Shown here piece after piece: positions 6,878 to 14,540 of a DNA stretch of 19,268 nucleotides (its first letter is position 1; every line of letters begins with the position of its first letter). Below the pieces are notes generated by a model. That model ran no database searches. It had not been told where the DNA came from and worked only from the letters and a program-made list of their open reading frames with translations. The stretch is taken from NCBI GenBank assembly GCA_030655095.1, contig JAURWF010000028.1, forward strand, positions 1 to 19,268, given 5' to 3'. Made by a program: the position numbers and the translations under genes. The stretch is from a bacterium (lineage in GTDB: Bacteria; Patescibacteriota; Patescibacteriia; Patescibacteriales; GWC2-42-12).

Positions 6878-7461
6878 ATGTATAATATAGATGTAATAAC
6901 ACCAATGGATTGGCAGTAATTTTTTACTATTTTTATTTCTGTTAACATTAATATTGCAATTACGAACATTATCAAGGGGATGAAGTTTATTATTCCTGAC
7001 CAAAAATATAGTGAAATGTAAAATGCAAATAATATTGAAAAAGAAACAAATGGGACAGGTAGTCCTAAATAATATTTTTTGTTTTCCGCTATAAAAATAC
7101 CAGTTGAGTCAAATCTAATTAATCTTAATATTCCGGCTCCGATTGTGATAGATAAAACAAAGATGGTTATAAAAATATTGTAGTTTAAAAAGTTAAAAAT
7201 AAAAAGTCCACTAAAAATTAAATAATTTAATATGTCAATTGAAGAATCGAGCTGTTTGCCAAATTCAGTTGAGATTTTAAATTTTCTTGCTAAATATCCA
7301 TCCAATGTATCCAATATGAAAGATATGGAATGTGCAATTATAGCCTCATTGGGTCTCCCTTGTAGTATGAAATAATAGCTTAAAAGAATAGGAAACAAAG
7401 TGCTTAATGAAATCCAATCAGCCATATTTCTTTCTTTTATTAATAATAAAGTCTTGTTCAT
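6847..7461 (-). CDS. CDP-alcohol phosphatidyltransferase (phosphatidylserine synthase-like)
   Basis: The complete class signature D-x2-D-G-x2-A-R-x8-G-x3-D-x3-D is present at residues 51-76 (Asp51, Asp54, Gly55, Ala58, Arg59, Gly68, Asp72, Asp76). The enzyme swaps CMP on a CDP-activated lipid for a small alcohol, making a phospholipid within the membrane. The GLPVP segment near residue 134 is typical of the phosphatidylserine/archaetidylserine synthase branch, so serine is the best guess for the alcohol. The rest is hydrophobic helices, and the 204-residue length fits. The start lies 5 bases after the stop of the PEP-synthase-like gene, and an internal ATG at codon 13 is an alternative start. 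It could use the CDP-lipid made by the CarS-like enzyme at the other end of the cluster. Confidence 0.88.
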   Translation of the reverse strand: MNKTLLLIKERNMADWISLSTLFPILLSYYFILQGRPNEAIIAHSISFILDTLDGYLARKFKISTEFGKQLDSSIDILNYLIFSGLFIFNFLNYNIFITIFVLSITIGAGILRLIRFDSTGIFIAENKKYYLGLPVPFVSFSILFAFYISLYFWSGIINFIPLIMFVIAILMLTEIKIVKNYCQSIGVITSILYICLSIINLTK

Positions 7462-7466
7462 AATTT

Positions 7467-9992
7467 CTAACTCTTTATTAATTTTATTAAACCTTGATTT
7501 CCGTCAATTTCGACTATGTCGCCATTTTTAAGTAGGTTAACTATTCCTTCTACTTTAACAACCGATGGTATGTCTAATTCTCGGCTTAAAATTGCAGCAT
7601 GAGATAAGGTATTTCCTTTTTCAAGAACCACCCCTTTGATTAATGGAAATATAATAGTCCAGCCTGGATCTGTTTGATATGTAACTAAAATTTTATCTTT
7701 AAAATCAGCGGTTGAGTCAAATTTTTTTAAAACAACAACCTCTGCCCTTACTATTCCTTTAGAGGTTGCCAATCCTGAGTAACTATTTTTTATTTCTTGA
7801 GTATCAATATCGGAAATTAGTTGGGCATTATTGCCTATGCCAATTTTTCGTAATCTTTTAGGAAGATTATTGAAAGCATTGTAGTTTAAAAATGTTTCCT
7901 TTCTTTTTTTTATTAAGTTATGATAAGTTTCTTCGAGACAATCATTTTGGAATATGGCAAAAATTTCTTCTTTAGTTAAGTAATAAATGTCATTTTTTTG
8001 GTCAATCACTTTTGCAGTCACCATTTTCTCGGCTAAAGCCATAAAACAGTCTCGAGCTACTCCATATACTTGGCTTCGTTTAAAACGAAATATTTCTCTA
8101 TTTTTAATCGCGTCTCGAGTGTATTTTGCAATAAAGTTCGTTAATAAATTTAAAATGTAAGATTTTAATAAGGAGTTTTCCGTTTTGATAATTTTTTGCA
8201 ACTCAAACAGGGAATCTTTTTTATCTTGATTTTTAAGAGTAAATTTGACTTCTCGGTAGCATTTTAAAAGCATTATAAAAAATTCAGGTTGTTCATTTAT
8301 ACTTAAACTCTCGAGTTTTAATTCGTCCGGCCTTCTGTCGCTATACTTATTAAAATATGCGTCAATTTTCGATTTAAAATTAATAATCTTTTCACTATTA
8401 TTAATTAATAAGTTGCCGTATATTTGTTTATTATCGATGTTCTCAAATAGAGCTGATAATTCTTGATCAGTTTTAATTTCAGTTGCTAATTCTTGGACTT
8501 CTGAAATTAATTGCAAGTCGTCTTTTTTGTAAAAATTAGATATTATTTCATTTAGGTAAAACTGGGGGTCGATTTTTATATTGCTGAAAATTATTTTTTT
8601 TAGAATTCCATGAAAGATCATTACTCGGAAATCGTTAAGAATCGGTATTTTCCAATCATCAAAGTAATTTTTTTCTGAAAATTTAAAATACTCTATTATT
8701 TTATTGCCGTTCCATAGGTTTAAATTGATAGTTTTATGCTTGTTATATTTATTTTCAAAATTTAGGATAAATCGTCTATTTATTTTTTTATAGAATAGTA
8801 ATTTTTGAATAAAATTAAAAATGATCGGAAAATTAAATAGAAAATATATTGGCAGATTACTTCTTTCTTTTTTACTTTCTGTTTCTAACTTTTTTACAGG
8901 CACCAGCATTGATTCAAAAAAATCTTTATTATATTGATAGCCAGGTAAAATTTCAATCATTTTATACCAATTTTCAATTTTATAGTATACTCGTCCCTTT
9001 ATGTATCCTAAAAGATTTTCTAAGATTATTTGCTTGTCGTTGATTTTGCTGTTTTTTACACCAACTAATTTTAAAAAGTTTTCATAAACTTTTGCATAAG
9101 CAAATTTAATAAAGGAGTAAGTTAGGGGAGTGGTTTGTTCAGGATAACTTTCCGATATGTTTGTTGAGTCAAAAATAATTTCTTGTTCTTGACAGGAGTC
9201 ATAAGTGGCAGTAATGTCGCGACTTTGTAAAATTACTGCAGTTTTTTCTGTCAGCGACCATTCTATATCTTGAGCTGCATTTTTGTGATATGCAATAAAT
9301 TCAGAATAAGACAGCATGTCATTAAAGCTTTTTTTCAAATCAGCACCGAGTAATGAATGTGAAATTATATTTTTGTTTGGCAGAATAATTATTTCATTAG
9401 CGTTTTCGCCTTGAGCCACTCTTTCCCCTAAGCCTTCGCTAAATACGACCCTTGAATTTTTAATAGGATAATTAGCGAAGGTCACGCCCGAAAGGCAACC
9501 GTCGAACATTTCCTGGACGATAATAGAAAACTCAATGTTCTTAATAGGAAAGTTAATCGTTTTTAAGTAATTTGAAACTCTTTCGCTAAATAAGCTTTTA
9601 AAACAGGCTTTTATATATTTTTTGTAATTATCAAGTGAAAATTCTATGTTTAAAAAAGTTTCGTATAATCCGGCGAAAGAATGATTTTTTAAATCTTCCA
9701 TGCCAGCGGAAGTTCTAAAGCTCACTTTTTTTCCTATGAATTTTTTTAAGTTTTCTATATCATTCTTAACGGCTTCATTATTCCATTCGATTGTTTTAAT
9801 AATTTCGTGAATTTTAGTAAAATTATTGTTTGTGAATTCTTCTAATATATTTACAATTATTTTTTTGTAATTAATAATTAAATTGTCAATAATTATTATT
9901 TCAAAATCAGGAGTCGGTACGTCTAGTGATTTTATCCATATTAAACTTTTTGCTTTATTGCCAATATTAACAGTTTGGTTTTTATAAATCAT
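7467..9992 (-). CDS. PEP synthase/rifampin phosphotransferase-like dikinase of unknown substrate
   Basis: The 841-residue protein opens with the pyruvate-phosphate-dikinase ATP-binding domain: GNKAKSL (11-17), SFRTSAGMEDL (91-101), SFAGLYETFLN (105-115), SGVTFANYP (168-176) and QDIEWSL with QSRDITA near 241-262. A long unfamiliar middle region follows. The C-terminal 102 residues are the swivelling phosphohistidine domain, with GNTLSHAAILSRELDIPSV and candidate catalytic His798. The PEP/pyruvate-binding barrel that ends true PpsA/PpdK is absent. This ATP-grasp, middle, His-domain order and length are those of rifampin phosphotransferase, which moves the beta-phosphate of ATP to a hydroxyl. 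The start at 9992 overlaps the TGA of the UbiA gene as ATGA, which decides it against an upstream ATG at 10049. Here the acceptor is more likely a lipid or isoprenoid alcohol or phosphate than an antibiotic (inference). Confidence 0.85.
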   Translation of the reverse strand: MIYKNQTVNIGNKAKSLIWIKSLDVPTPDFEIIIIDNLIINYKKIIVNILEEFTNNNFTKIHEIIKTIEWNNEAVKNDIENLKKFIGKKVSFRTSAGMEDLKNHSFAGLYETFLNIEFSLDNYKKYIKACFKSLFSERVSNYLKTINFPIKNIEFSIIVQEMFDGCLSGVTFANYPIKNSRVVFSEGLGERVAQGENANEIIILPNKNIISHSLLGADLKKSFNDMLSYSEFIAYHKNAAQDIEWSLTEKTAVILQSRDITATYDSCQEQEIIFDSTNISESYPEQTTPLTYSFIKFAYAKVYENFLKLVGVKNSKINDKQIILENLLGYIKGRVYYKIENWYKMIEILPGYQYNKDFFESMLVPVKKLETESKKERSNLPIYFLFNFPIIFNFIQKLLFYKKINRRFILNFENKYNKHKTINLNLWNGNKIIEYFKFSEKNYFDDWKIPILNDFRVMIFHGILKKIIFSNIKIDPQFYLNEIISNFYKKDDLQLISEVQELATEIKTDQELSALFENIDNKQIYGNLLINNSEKIINFKSKIDAYFNKYSDRRPDELKLESLSINEQPEFFIMLLKCYREVKFTLKNQDKKDSLFELQKIIKTENSLLKSYILNLLTNFIAKYTRDAIKNREIFRFKRSQVYGVARDCFMALAEKMVTAKVIDQKNDIYYLTKEEIFAIFQNDCLEETYHNLIKKRKETFLNYNAFNNLPKRLRKIGIGNNAQLISDIDTQEIKNSYSGLATSKGIVRAEVVVLKKFDSTADFKDKILVTYQTDPGWTIIFPLIKGVVLEKGNTLSHAAILSRELDIPSVVKVEGIVNLLKNGDIVEIDGNQGLIKLIKS

Positions 9993-10861
9993 AAAAATAA
10001 ATAATAATTTAAAATGATTAAGCCGTAAATTCCGAGTGCTATGCTCCATTTGTCAGAGGTGTTAATAATTTTTTTTCTATAAATAAAAAATAAAATAAAT
10101 AGAATTAAAATTATAGCTAAGTGTGAATATAGTAGAGCGTTATTCATTCCTAGAACTAAAAACAATGAAAGAGATTGTAAAAACAATAGAGTGAATAAAA
10201 ACAACATTGATTTTAATTCGCCCCATAAATAAATATATGTATCATCTGTTTGTTTTCCGTCATGAGATATACGGTGTTTGCATTTTCTCCCGATTTCATA
10301 AATATATGCTGGTAAAAATAAAGTTAGTATAACAGAAAAATCTTTCAAATTTTGTGGTATAAAAAAATGATGTAGATTTACTGATAAAGAATAGTAAATA
10401 TAAAACAAAAAAATGACTTGATGAAGTAAAATATAGAAAAAAAAGTTAGCCTTTTTCAGGCTTGGTATAAAAAAATCTTTAAAAATCAGTAAAGAATAAA
10501 AAAATGTTATTAAAAATAATATTAAAGAAGGGTTGGGTAAAAATAGTTGAATTAATAGTTCTGTAATTAAAATAAAAAATGACCCAATTTTTATCTGTTT
10601 AATTGAAATTAATCCTTTTTGTATCGGTCTGTCTGCATGGAATTTTGAATCATATTTAAAATCTTTGATTTCATCCCATAATCTAAGGCGCAATAAAAAT
10701 AATGTTATTGTCATTGCAATTAAAAAAATAGATATAATATTTTCTTTAATTCCATATTGTCTCGTAATATATAAACTGCAGGTAAGGCTAAATAAAAAAG
10801 AAAAAATTAATGCTGGTATTATTGGAAAACGCTCTTTAATATAATAAATAAAGTTTTTCAT
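9989..10861 (-). CDS. UbiA-superfamily prenyltransferase-like membrane protein
   Basis: A 290-residue protein with many hydrophobic helices. RLRLWDEIKDFKYD followed by HADRPIQKGLIS (58-86) corresponds to the first aspartate-rich motif of UbiA enzymes and the R-P-x-x-x-G-x-I-S sequence after it. The second acidic site appears as YEIGRKCKHRISHDGKQTDDTY (from about 188), a variant with E-x-x-R-K and D-D-T-Y that I associate with a divergent UbiA branch rather than with MenA or UbiA themselves. UbiA enzymes bind Mg-prenyl diphosphate and transfer the prenyl group to an acceptor; one archaeal branch makes digeranylgeranylglyceryl phosphate for ether lipids. The gene begins 8 bases from a palindromic element and its stop overlaps the next start (ATGA). 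Superfamily is likely; substrates are not determinable. Confidence 0.78.
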   Translation of the reverse strand: MKNFIYYIKERFPIIPALIFSFLFSLTCSLYITRQYGIKENIISIFLIAMTITLFLLRLRLWDEIKDFKYDSKFHADRPIQKGLISIKQIKIGSFFILITELLIQLFLPNPSLILFLITFFYSLLIFKDFFIPSLKKANFFFYILLHQVIFLFYIYYSLSVNLHHFFIPQNLKDFSVILTLFLPAYIYEIGRKCKHRISHDGKQTDDTYIYLWGELKSMLFLFTLLFLQSLSLFLVLGMNNALLYSHLAIILILFILFFIYRKKIINTSDKWSIALGIYGLIILNYYLFL

Positions 10862-10869
10862 TTTGTTAT

Positions 10870-11029
10870 TAGACTTGTTGCTTAATAAGCTTTTACTGCA
10901 ATTTCCATATTTCGGTAAATTTTTTTTAAAATCTTTTCACCAATATAACCATATTTCTTCAAAGATTTTAAAAAAAATTTACTCGAAATCTGAAAATTTC
11001 GTTACAAAGCTTATTAAGTAACAAGTCTA
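10870..11029. mobile_element. 160-bp palindromic MITE-like element
   Basis: The whole interval folds on itself. The left end TAGACTTGTTGCTTAATAAG is matched by the inverted right end with one difference (A for G), and the arms continue, with short mismatches, through TAAATTTTTTTTAAAATC to an inner AATAT/ATATT stem around an AACC loop at 10947-10950. There is no ORF. TTAT is present just outside both ends (10866-10869 and 11030-11033), a possible target-site duplication; a TA duplication with GACTTGTT as the true terminus is an alternative reading. The right end abuts the stop codon of the reductase-like gene, and the left end is 8 bases from the UbiA start. As RNA it would form a very long hairpin between the two genes. 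No transposase is present and no second copy was seen in this window. Confidence 0.65.
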
Positions 11030-12220
11030 TTATTTTAATTCGTGCATATCTTTTTGCAAAAAGATATTTTTAATTGCATATGAATTAATTTTTTTTAAAT
11101 AAGATTCACTAATGATAGGAGGTATTAATCCATAAGCAATAGTATTCTTTGTACAAAATTTATAATTTATTGTAGTGTATGGTAAATATTTTTTTGCTGA
11201 ATCAAAATATTTTCTAAGTGGAATAAATAATAAATAGCCTGTTTTAATGATAAAACTAAATATTTTTGGATGAATTGGGACGAGAAGTGTTCCTCGTATC
11301 TCTAGCGCGTTGATCACTTCTTTAAAGAGAAAGCAAAAACTCGGTGGATTTGGATGAGTTAAATTAAATGTTTTATTTATTTTGCATTGCTTAGAAATGG
11401 TTATCATAGAATCTATTACAAAATCTAGTTGGATTATATTAACAGTGCATTTTCTTGGGTATACAAAAGGCATTCGTTGAATATACAAAACATTGGTGTT
11501 TTTATCGTATTTTATCGGGAAAAAAAAGGATAATATTTTAAATAACAAAGAAGGTCTGTCTATGTTTTTTATTAACCAATTTTTAAAAACAAAAATAACA
11601 TAAATAAAACGATAATAGCCGAATGTACATCCAATAGCCTTTCCTTCATAAGCATCACCAATAACGATGGATGGGCGAAAAATTATATATTGTTTTTTGC
11701 ATTTATTCCGTACTAAATTTTCCGCTACAAATTTAGATGATTCATATGCATTGTGAAATTTTTGTTTTTTTTGTAGCTTGTCTTCAGAAAAATTAGAATA
11801 TTTCGATCCACATATAAAGGCTGTGCTCATATAGCATAGGGTTGTAATTGGCATAGAATTAACAAAGTTTATAACCTGTTGTGTCCCGCCAAGATTGTCT
11901 TCAAAAATTGTTTTTTTATTTTTTGCGCAAAAAGAAAGATTGGCCGCAAGATGCCAAAAAATAATGTCATTTTTGATCTCTTGTATCTCTTTTAGAATAT
12001 TTGGTTGAATTTCAAGATTTTTTTTTGTTATATCGCCAGAAATAACTTTAAATAGATTGCCGTATATCTTATAGAAATTAGGAAATATTTTTTTAGATTT
12101 ATTATTTTGAGGGTCGTTTCTGATAATTGCATATACAATTTCGCCTTTTTCTAGAAGTTGTTTTACAAGATGTCTTCCTATAAAACCAGAAGCGCCTGTA
12201 ATGATATTTATTTTTGTCAT
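11030..12220 (-). CDS. Extended SDR, fatty acyl reductase-like (NAD-binding 4 type)
   Basis: The 396-residue protein begins with ITGASGFIGRHLV (7-19), the G-x2-G-x2-G dinucleotide-binding loop of extended short-chain dehydrogenases. It continues with SGDIT (61-65), HLAANLSF (90-97), MSTAFICG (131-138, catalytic Ser/Thr) and the catalytic Tyr159-x3-Lys163 in AYESSKFVAENLV, then IIFRPSIVIGD. The STAF and RPSIV wording is closest to the male-sterility/fatty acyl-CoA reductase branch, which reduces acyl thioesters to aldehydes or alcohols with NADPH; sugar-epimerase SDRs are the main alternative. The C-terminal third is hydrophobic (IKTGYLLFIPL), suggesting membrane contact. It is first in transcription order of the leftward lipid genes but is separated from them by the palindromic element. 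A reductase making a lipid alcohol would suit the kinases downstream (inference). Confidence 0.8.
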   Translation of the reverse strand: MTKINIITGASGFIGRHLVKQLLEKGEIVYAIIRNDPQNNKSKKIFPNFYKIYGNLFKVISGDITKKNLEIQPNILKEIQEIKNDIIFWHLAANLSFCAKNKKTIFEDNLGGTQQVINFVNSMPITTLCYMSTAFICGSKYSNFSEDKLQKKQKFHNAYESSKFVAENLVRNKCKKQYIIFRPSIVIGDAYEGKAIGCTFGYYRFIYVIFVFKNWLIKNIDRPSLLFKILSFFFPIKYDKNTNVLYIQRMPFVYPRKCTVNIIQLDFVIDSMITISKQCKINKTFNLTHPNPPSFCFLFKEVINALEIRGTLLVPIHPKIFSFIIKTGYLLFIPLRKYFDSAKKYLPYTTINYKFCTKNTIAYGLIPPIISESYLKKINSYAIKNIFLQKDMHELK

Positions 12221-12231
12221 TTAAAGTATTG

Positions 12232-12248
12232 CATCTTTTATAAAGATG
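12232..12248 (-). promoter_or_regulatory. Small hairpin in the leader of the reductase-like gene
   Basis: CATCTTT (12232-12238) pairs with AAAGATG (12242-12248) around a 3-base loop. It lies between the predicted transcription start near 12252 and the start codon at 12220. It may affect translation or mRNA stability, but no regulator-binding signature is visible. Confidence 0.35.
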
Positions 12249-12258
12249 AAGTAAAGTT

Positions 12259-12287
12259 ATTATAAGAAGTTAATGTTTTGATATTAA
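12259..12287 (-). promoter_or_regulatory. Candidate promoter for the reductase-like gene
   Basis: On the minus strand, TTAATA (-35, 12287-12282) and a perfect TATAAT (-10, 12264-12259) are separated by 17 bases. Predicted start is near 12252, about 30 bases upstream of the ATG. AT-rich composition makes chance -10 boxes common, so support comes mainly from spacing and location in the divergent gap. Confidence 0.4.
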
Positions 12288-12292
12288 CATTA
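12271..12292. promoter_or_regulatory. Dyad symmetry, possible operator in divergent intergenic gap
   Basis: TAATGTT (12271-12277) and AACATTA (12286-12292) form a 7-bp inverted repeat with an 8-base centre. It overlaps the -35 box and spacer of the leftward promoter and lies between the reductase-like and radical SAM genes. A dimeric repressor site is plausible, but no regulator gene is present in the window. Confidence 0.3.
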
Positions 12293-12332
12293 TTAATTAT
12301 TTTTTAAAAGGGTTTGTTTTTTTGATAATAAA

Positions 12333-13457
12333 ATGAATAATATTTTTAATAAACTTAAATTAAAATGGTTCATAGTTAGAAAATCGTTTGGTTATACTGA
12401 GGATTATTTAAAAAGAGTGTATAAAATTTATCTTAATCATAATAAAATTATACATTATCGCGATGGGTGTCCTGTTTGTTCGCTTTCTACACCAGCGATA
12501 TTTAGTAAGCCTGCTGCGAATATGTTTGCCCGTTCTATTTTTAGCAGTATTCAAAATAGAAGGTTTCCAAATTTAATGAGTTACGCAGTAAATGATACTT
12601 GTAATGCTAATTGTAAACATTGTAGTTTTTTTGGAGAAGTTGATCGTATTGATAGAAAAGTTTTGAATTTTGAAGAATCGCAAAGCCTAATTAAACAAGC
12701 TCAAGATCTCGGAGTGTCAGTAATAAATTTTGTTGGAGGAGAACCATTATTAAGAGAAGATCTTCATAAAATTATTTCTACTGTTGATAAAACTCTCTCC
12801 ACGACAGTTGTTTTTACTAACGGATCTTTTTTGGCAAAAAAGGCAGCTTCTTTAAAAGTGTCTGGGCTTGATAGTGTTTATGTTAGCATAGATTCGTCGG
12901 ATGAAAATGTTTATGACGCTAAAAGAGGAAAAAAGGGGCTGTTTCAGCAAGCTATTAGTGGAATTAAAGAAGCAAAAAGAGTGGGTCTATCAACTGGCAT
13001 TTCTTGTTGTATTAGTAAAGAAGAATTTAATAATGGTGACTTAAAAAATATTATTGAATTAGGAAAAAAAATTGGAGTTCATGAAATTGTTGTCTTTGAT
13101 AAGATGCCGAGTGGTCGAGTTAAAGGATGCGGAGAGTTTATTGATGATAATGGTTGGATAAAAGACTTGATTGAATTTACTAAAAAATATAATGATGACG
13201 AGAGCTATCCTGGGATACTTGTGTACGCTTATGCAACAAGCTATAAAAGCACAGGGTGTTCTGGCGGAACGAGTTATTTTTATGTTACACCGTATGGAGA
13301 TATTTCGCCTTGCGATTTTAATCATATAACTTTTGGCAATATTTTAGAAAAACCACTTTTTCAAATATGGGAAAAACTTTCTGAATCAAATGTCTTTAAT
13401 AAGGCGAGTTGGAATGGTTGTAAAATAAAAGATTCAGCCTACCTTAACTCAGTTTAA
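12333..13457 (+). CDS. Radical SAM enzyme with C-terminal auxiliary-cluster-like cysteines
   Basis: The 374-residue protein has the radical SAM CxxxCxxC motif as CNANCKHCSFFG (Cys90, Cys94, Cys97), followed by FVGGEPLLREDLHKII (the GGE S-adenosylmethionine-contact motif), VFTNGSFL and VYVSIDSSDENVYD, all in the usual order of the partial barrel. The C-terminus has TGCSGGTSYFYVTPYGDISPCDFNHITFGNI (Cys309, Cys327), a twitch/SPASM-like pattern for a second iron-sulfur cluster, with another cysteine at 363. The first 85 residues are basic and contain CPVC at 46-49, not part of the standard fold. Such enzymes do radical chemistry on peptides, sugars, cofactors or lipids. Only 44 bases separate it from the repeated membrane protein, so the two are probably co-expressed. 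The reaction is unknown; HpnH-like lipid chemistry is one possibility. Confidence 0.9.
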   Translation: MNNIFNKLKLKWFIVRKSFGYTEDYLKRVYKIYLNHNKIIHYRDGCPVCSLSTPAIFSKPAANMFARSIFSSIQNRRFPNLMSYAVNDTCNANCKHCSFFGEVDRIDRKVLNFEESQSLIKQAQDLGVSVINFVGGEPLLREDLHKIISTVDKTLSTTVVFTNGSFLAKKAASLKVSGLDSVYVSIDSSDENVYDAKRGKKGLFQQAISGIKEAKRVGLSTGISCCISKEEFNNGDLKNIIELGKKIGVHEIVVFDKMPSGRVKGCGEFIDDNGWIKDLIEFTKKYNDDESYPGILVYAYATSYKSTGCSGGTSYFYVTPYGDISPCDFNHITFGNILEKPLFQIWEKLSESNVFNKASWNGCKIKDSAYLNSV

Positions 13458-13501
13458 AAAATAATTAAAAATAAATTTTATAAATTTTAAATAATAAAAA
13501 A

Positions 13502-14539
13502 ATGTCTAATTTAATATTTTTTCAACCATGTTCAAGTTCGGCTTGTTTATTTGACAAAGCTATTACAAATCCGATTTTATTTTTTGAGATTTCTATTGTT
13601 TTGATAACGATTATTTCATTATTTTTTTTAAGGAAGATTCAAAAACGTATTTTATATCGATATTTTGTTATTATGATGGGGATTTTTATTTTTGAATTTT
13701 TTACAGCTCCTATGTGGCATAATTATCGAATGGGAAGCTGGGCATATGTTTATCGTGATGTGAGTTGGATACTTACGCTTGGATGGTCAACTTTGATTTT
13801 AATCCCAGCTACATTTATTGATGTATATATGGTGAATAGAAAAGCATGGGAAAGGGTTGTTTCGTATATTTTATCTATTTCTGTTTTAGGATTGTTTGCG
13901 GAAGCTTTAGTAGTTAATCTCGGAATAAGAAGTTATGCACCTGAGACGTTAGAAGCAATTAGCGGGAATTTTATACCATTTTTGAATATTCCGTGGGAAG
14001 GCGTTTATTATATTCCTGTATTTTTGGCTTTAGTTTTAAGTTTTTATAAATATTGGAGTTTACTTATTGATAAGGTGTTAATTCCGCCAATAAAAAATAA
14101 TAAATTAGGACGGAATTTAATGATTTCAATACTCGGAGTTTTTTTATTTGAGTTAATGATTGAGCCAATGGTGGTAAATGCTGGATTGCCTTCTTGGTCT
14201 TATATTTATAAAGATATAAGTTTCATTATAACAGGTGGGTGGATTTTAATAATATGGCTTTCTATAAGCATTGTTGATAAAATTTTTATTTATTGCAATT
14301 TTAAGGATAAAACAATTTTATATGTGTTATTTGCAACTATAGTTACTTTGCCAATTGAGGCATGGCTAATAGTTAATAAATTTAGGCTTTATGGACCCAG
14401 CGCAACTGAAAATTTTTCAGGATATTTTATACCATTAACTACTGTGCCTATTGAAATTGCATTTGCGATACCTTTTTATTTAGTTTTAATTATCTCTTTT
14501 ATAAAGTATTGGATTTATAGATTTGATATCAAAAAATAA
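13502..14539 (+). CDS. Internally duplicated polytopic membrane protein, unknown function
   Basis: I do not recognise this 345-residue protein with certainty. It is a clear tandem duplication. Residues about 60-186 and 213-337 align, with paired blocks FEFFTAPMWHNYRMGSWAYVY/FELMIEPMVVNAGLPSWSYIY, then DVSWILTLGW/DISFIITGGW, then SGNFIPFLNIPWEGVYYIP/SGYFIPLTTVPIEIAFAIP and LSFYKYW/ISFIKYW. Within each half a second Glu-x-Asn-x-SY/LY element (AEALVVNLGIRSYAP, IEAWLIVNKFRLYGP) makes the pattern nearly fourfold. Conserved Glu, Asn, Trp and Pro-x-Glu in membrane segments suggest an active or binding site rather than simple packing. The wording recalls lycopene-cyclase (CrtYc/Yd) domains, also repeated and membrane-embedded with a P-x-E motif, but no carotenoid genes are present. 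It lies between the radical SAM gene and a small membrane protein that starts 1 base after its stop. Confidence 0.75.
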   Translation: MSNLIFFQPCSSSACLFDKAITNPILFFEISIVLITIISLFFLRKIQKRILYRYFVIMMGIFIFEFFTAPMWHNYRMGSWAYVYRDVSWILTLGWSTLILIPATFIDVYMVNRKAWERVVSYILSISVLGLFAEALVVNLGIRSYAPETLEAISGNFIPFLNIPWEGVYYIPVFLALVLSFYKYWSLLIDKVLIPPIKNNKLGRNLMISILGVFLFELMIEPMVVNAGLPSWSYIYKDISFIITGGWILIIWLSISIVDKIFIYCNFKDKTILYVLFATIVTLPIEAWLIVNKFRLYGPSATENFSGYFIPLTTVPIEIAFAIPFYLVLIISFIKYWIYRFDIKK

Positions 14540-14540
14540 T

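Noticed and set aside
6878..7003. Longer N-terminus for the GNAT protein
   Set aside because: The extension lies entirely within the phosphatidyltransferase gene, whose catalytic motif and reading frame are clear, and adds no GNAT-like residues. ATG 6877 gives a normal family length.
9993..10049. Upstream start for the dikinase-like gene
   Set aside because: It would add 19 residues overlapping the UbiA gene. ATG 9992 gives an ATGA overlap typical of coupled genes and begins right before the conserved GNKAKSL region.
13502..14539. Firm assignment as lycopene cyclase
   Set aside because: Only the repeat style and P-x-E-like motif are reminiscent. No phytoene synthase or desaturase genes are nearby and the internal alignment cannot settle the family, so it is left as unknown.
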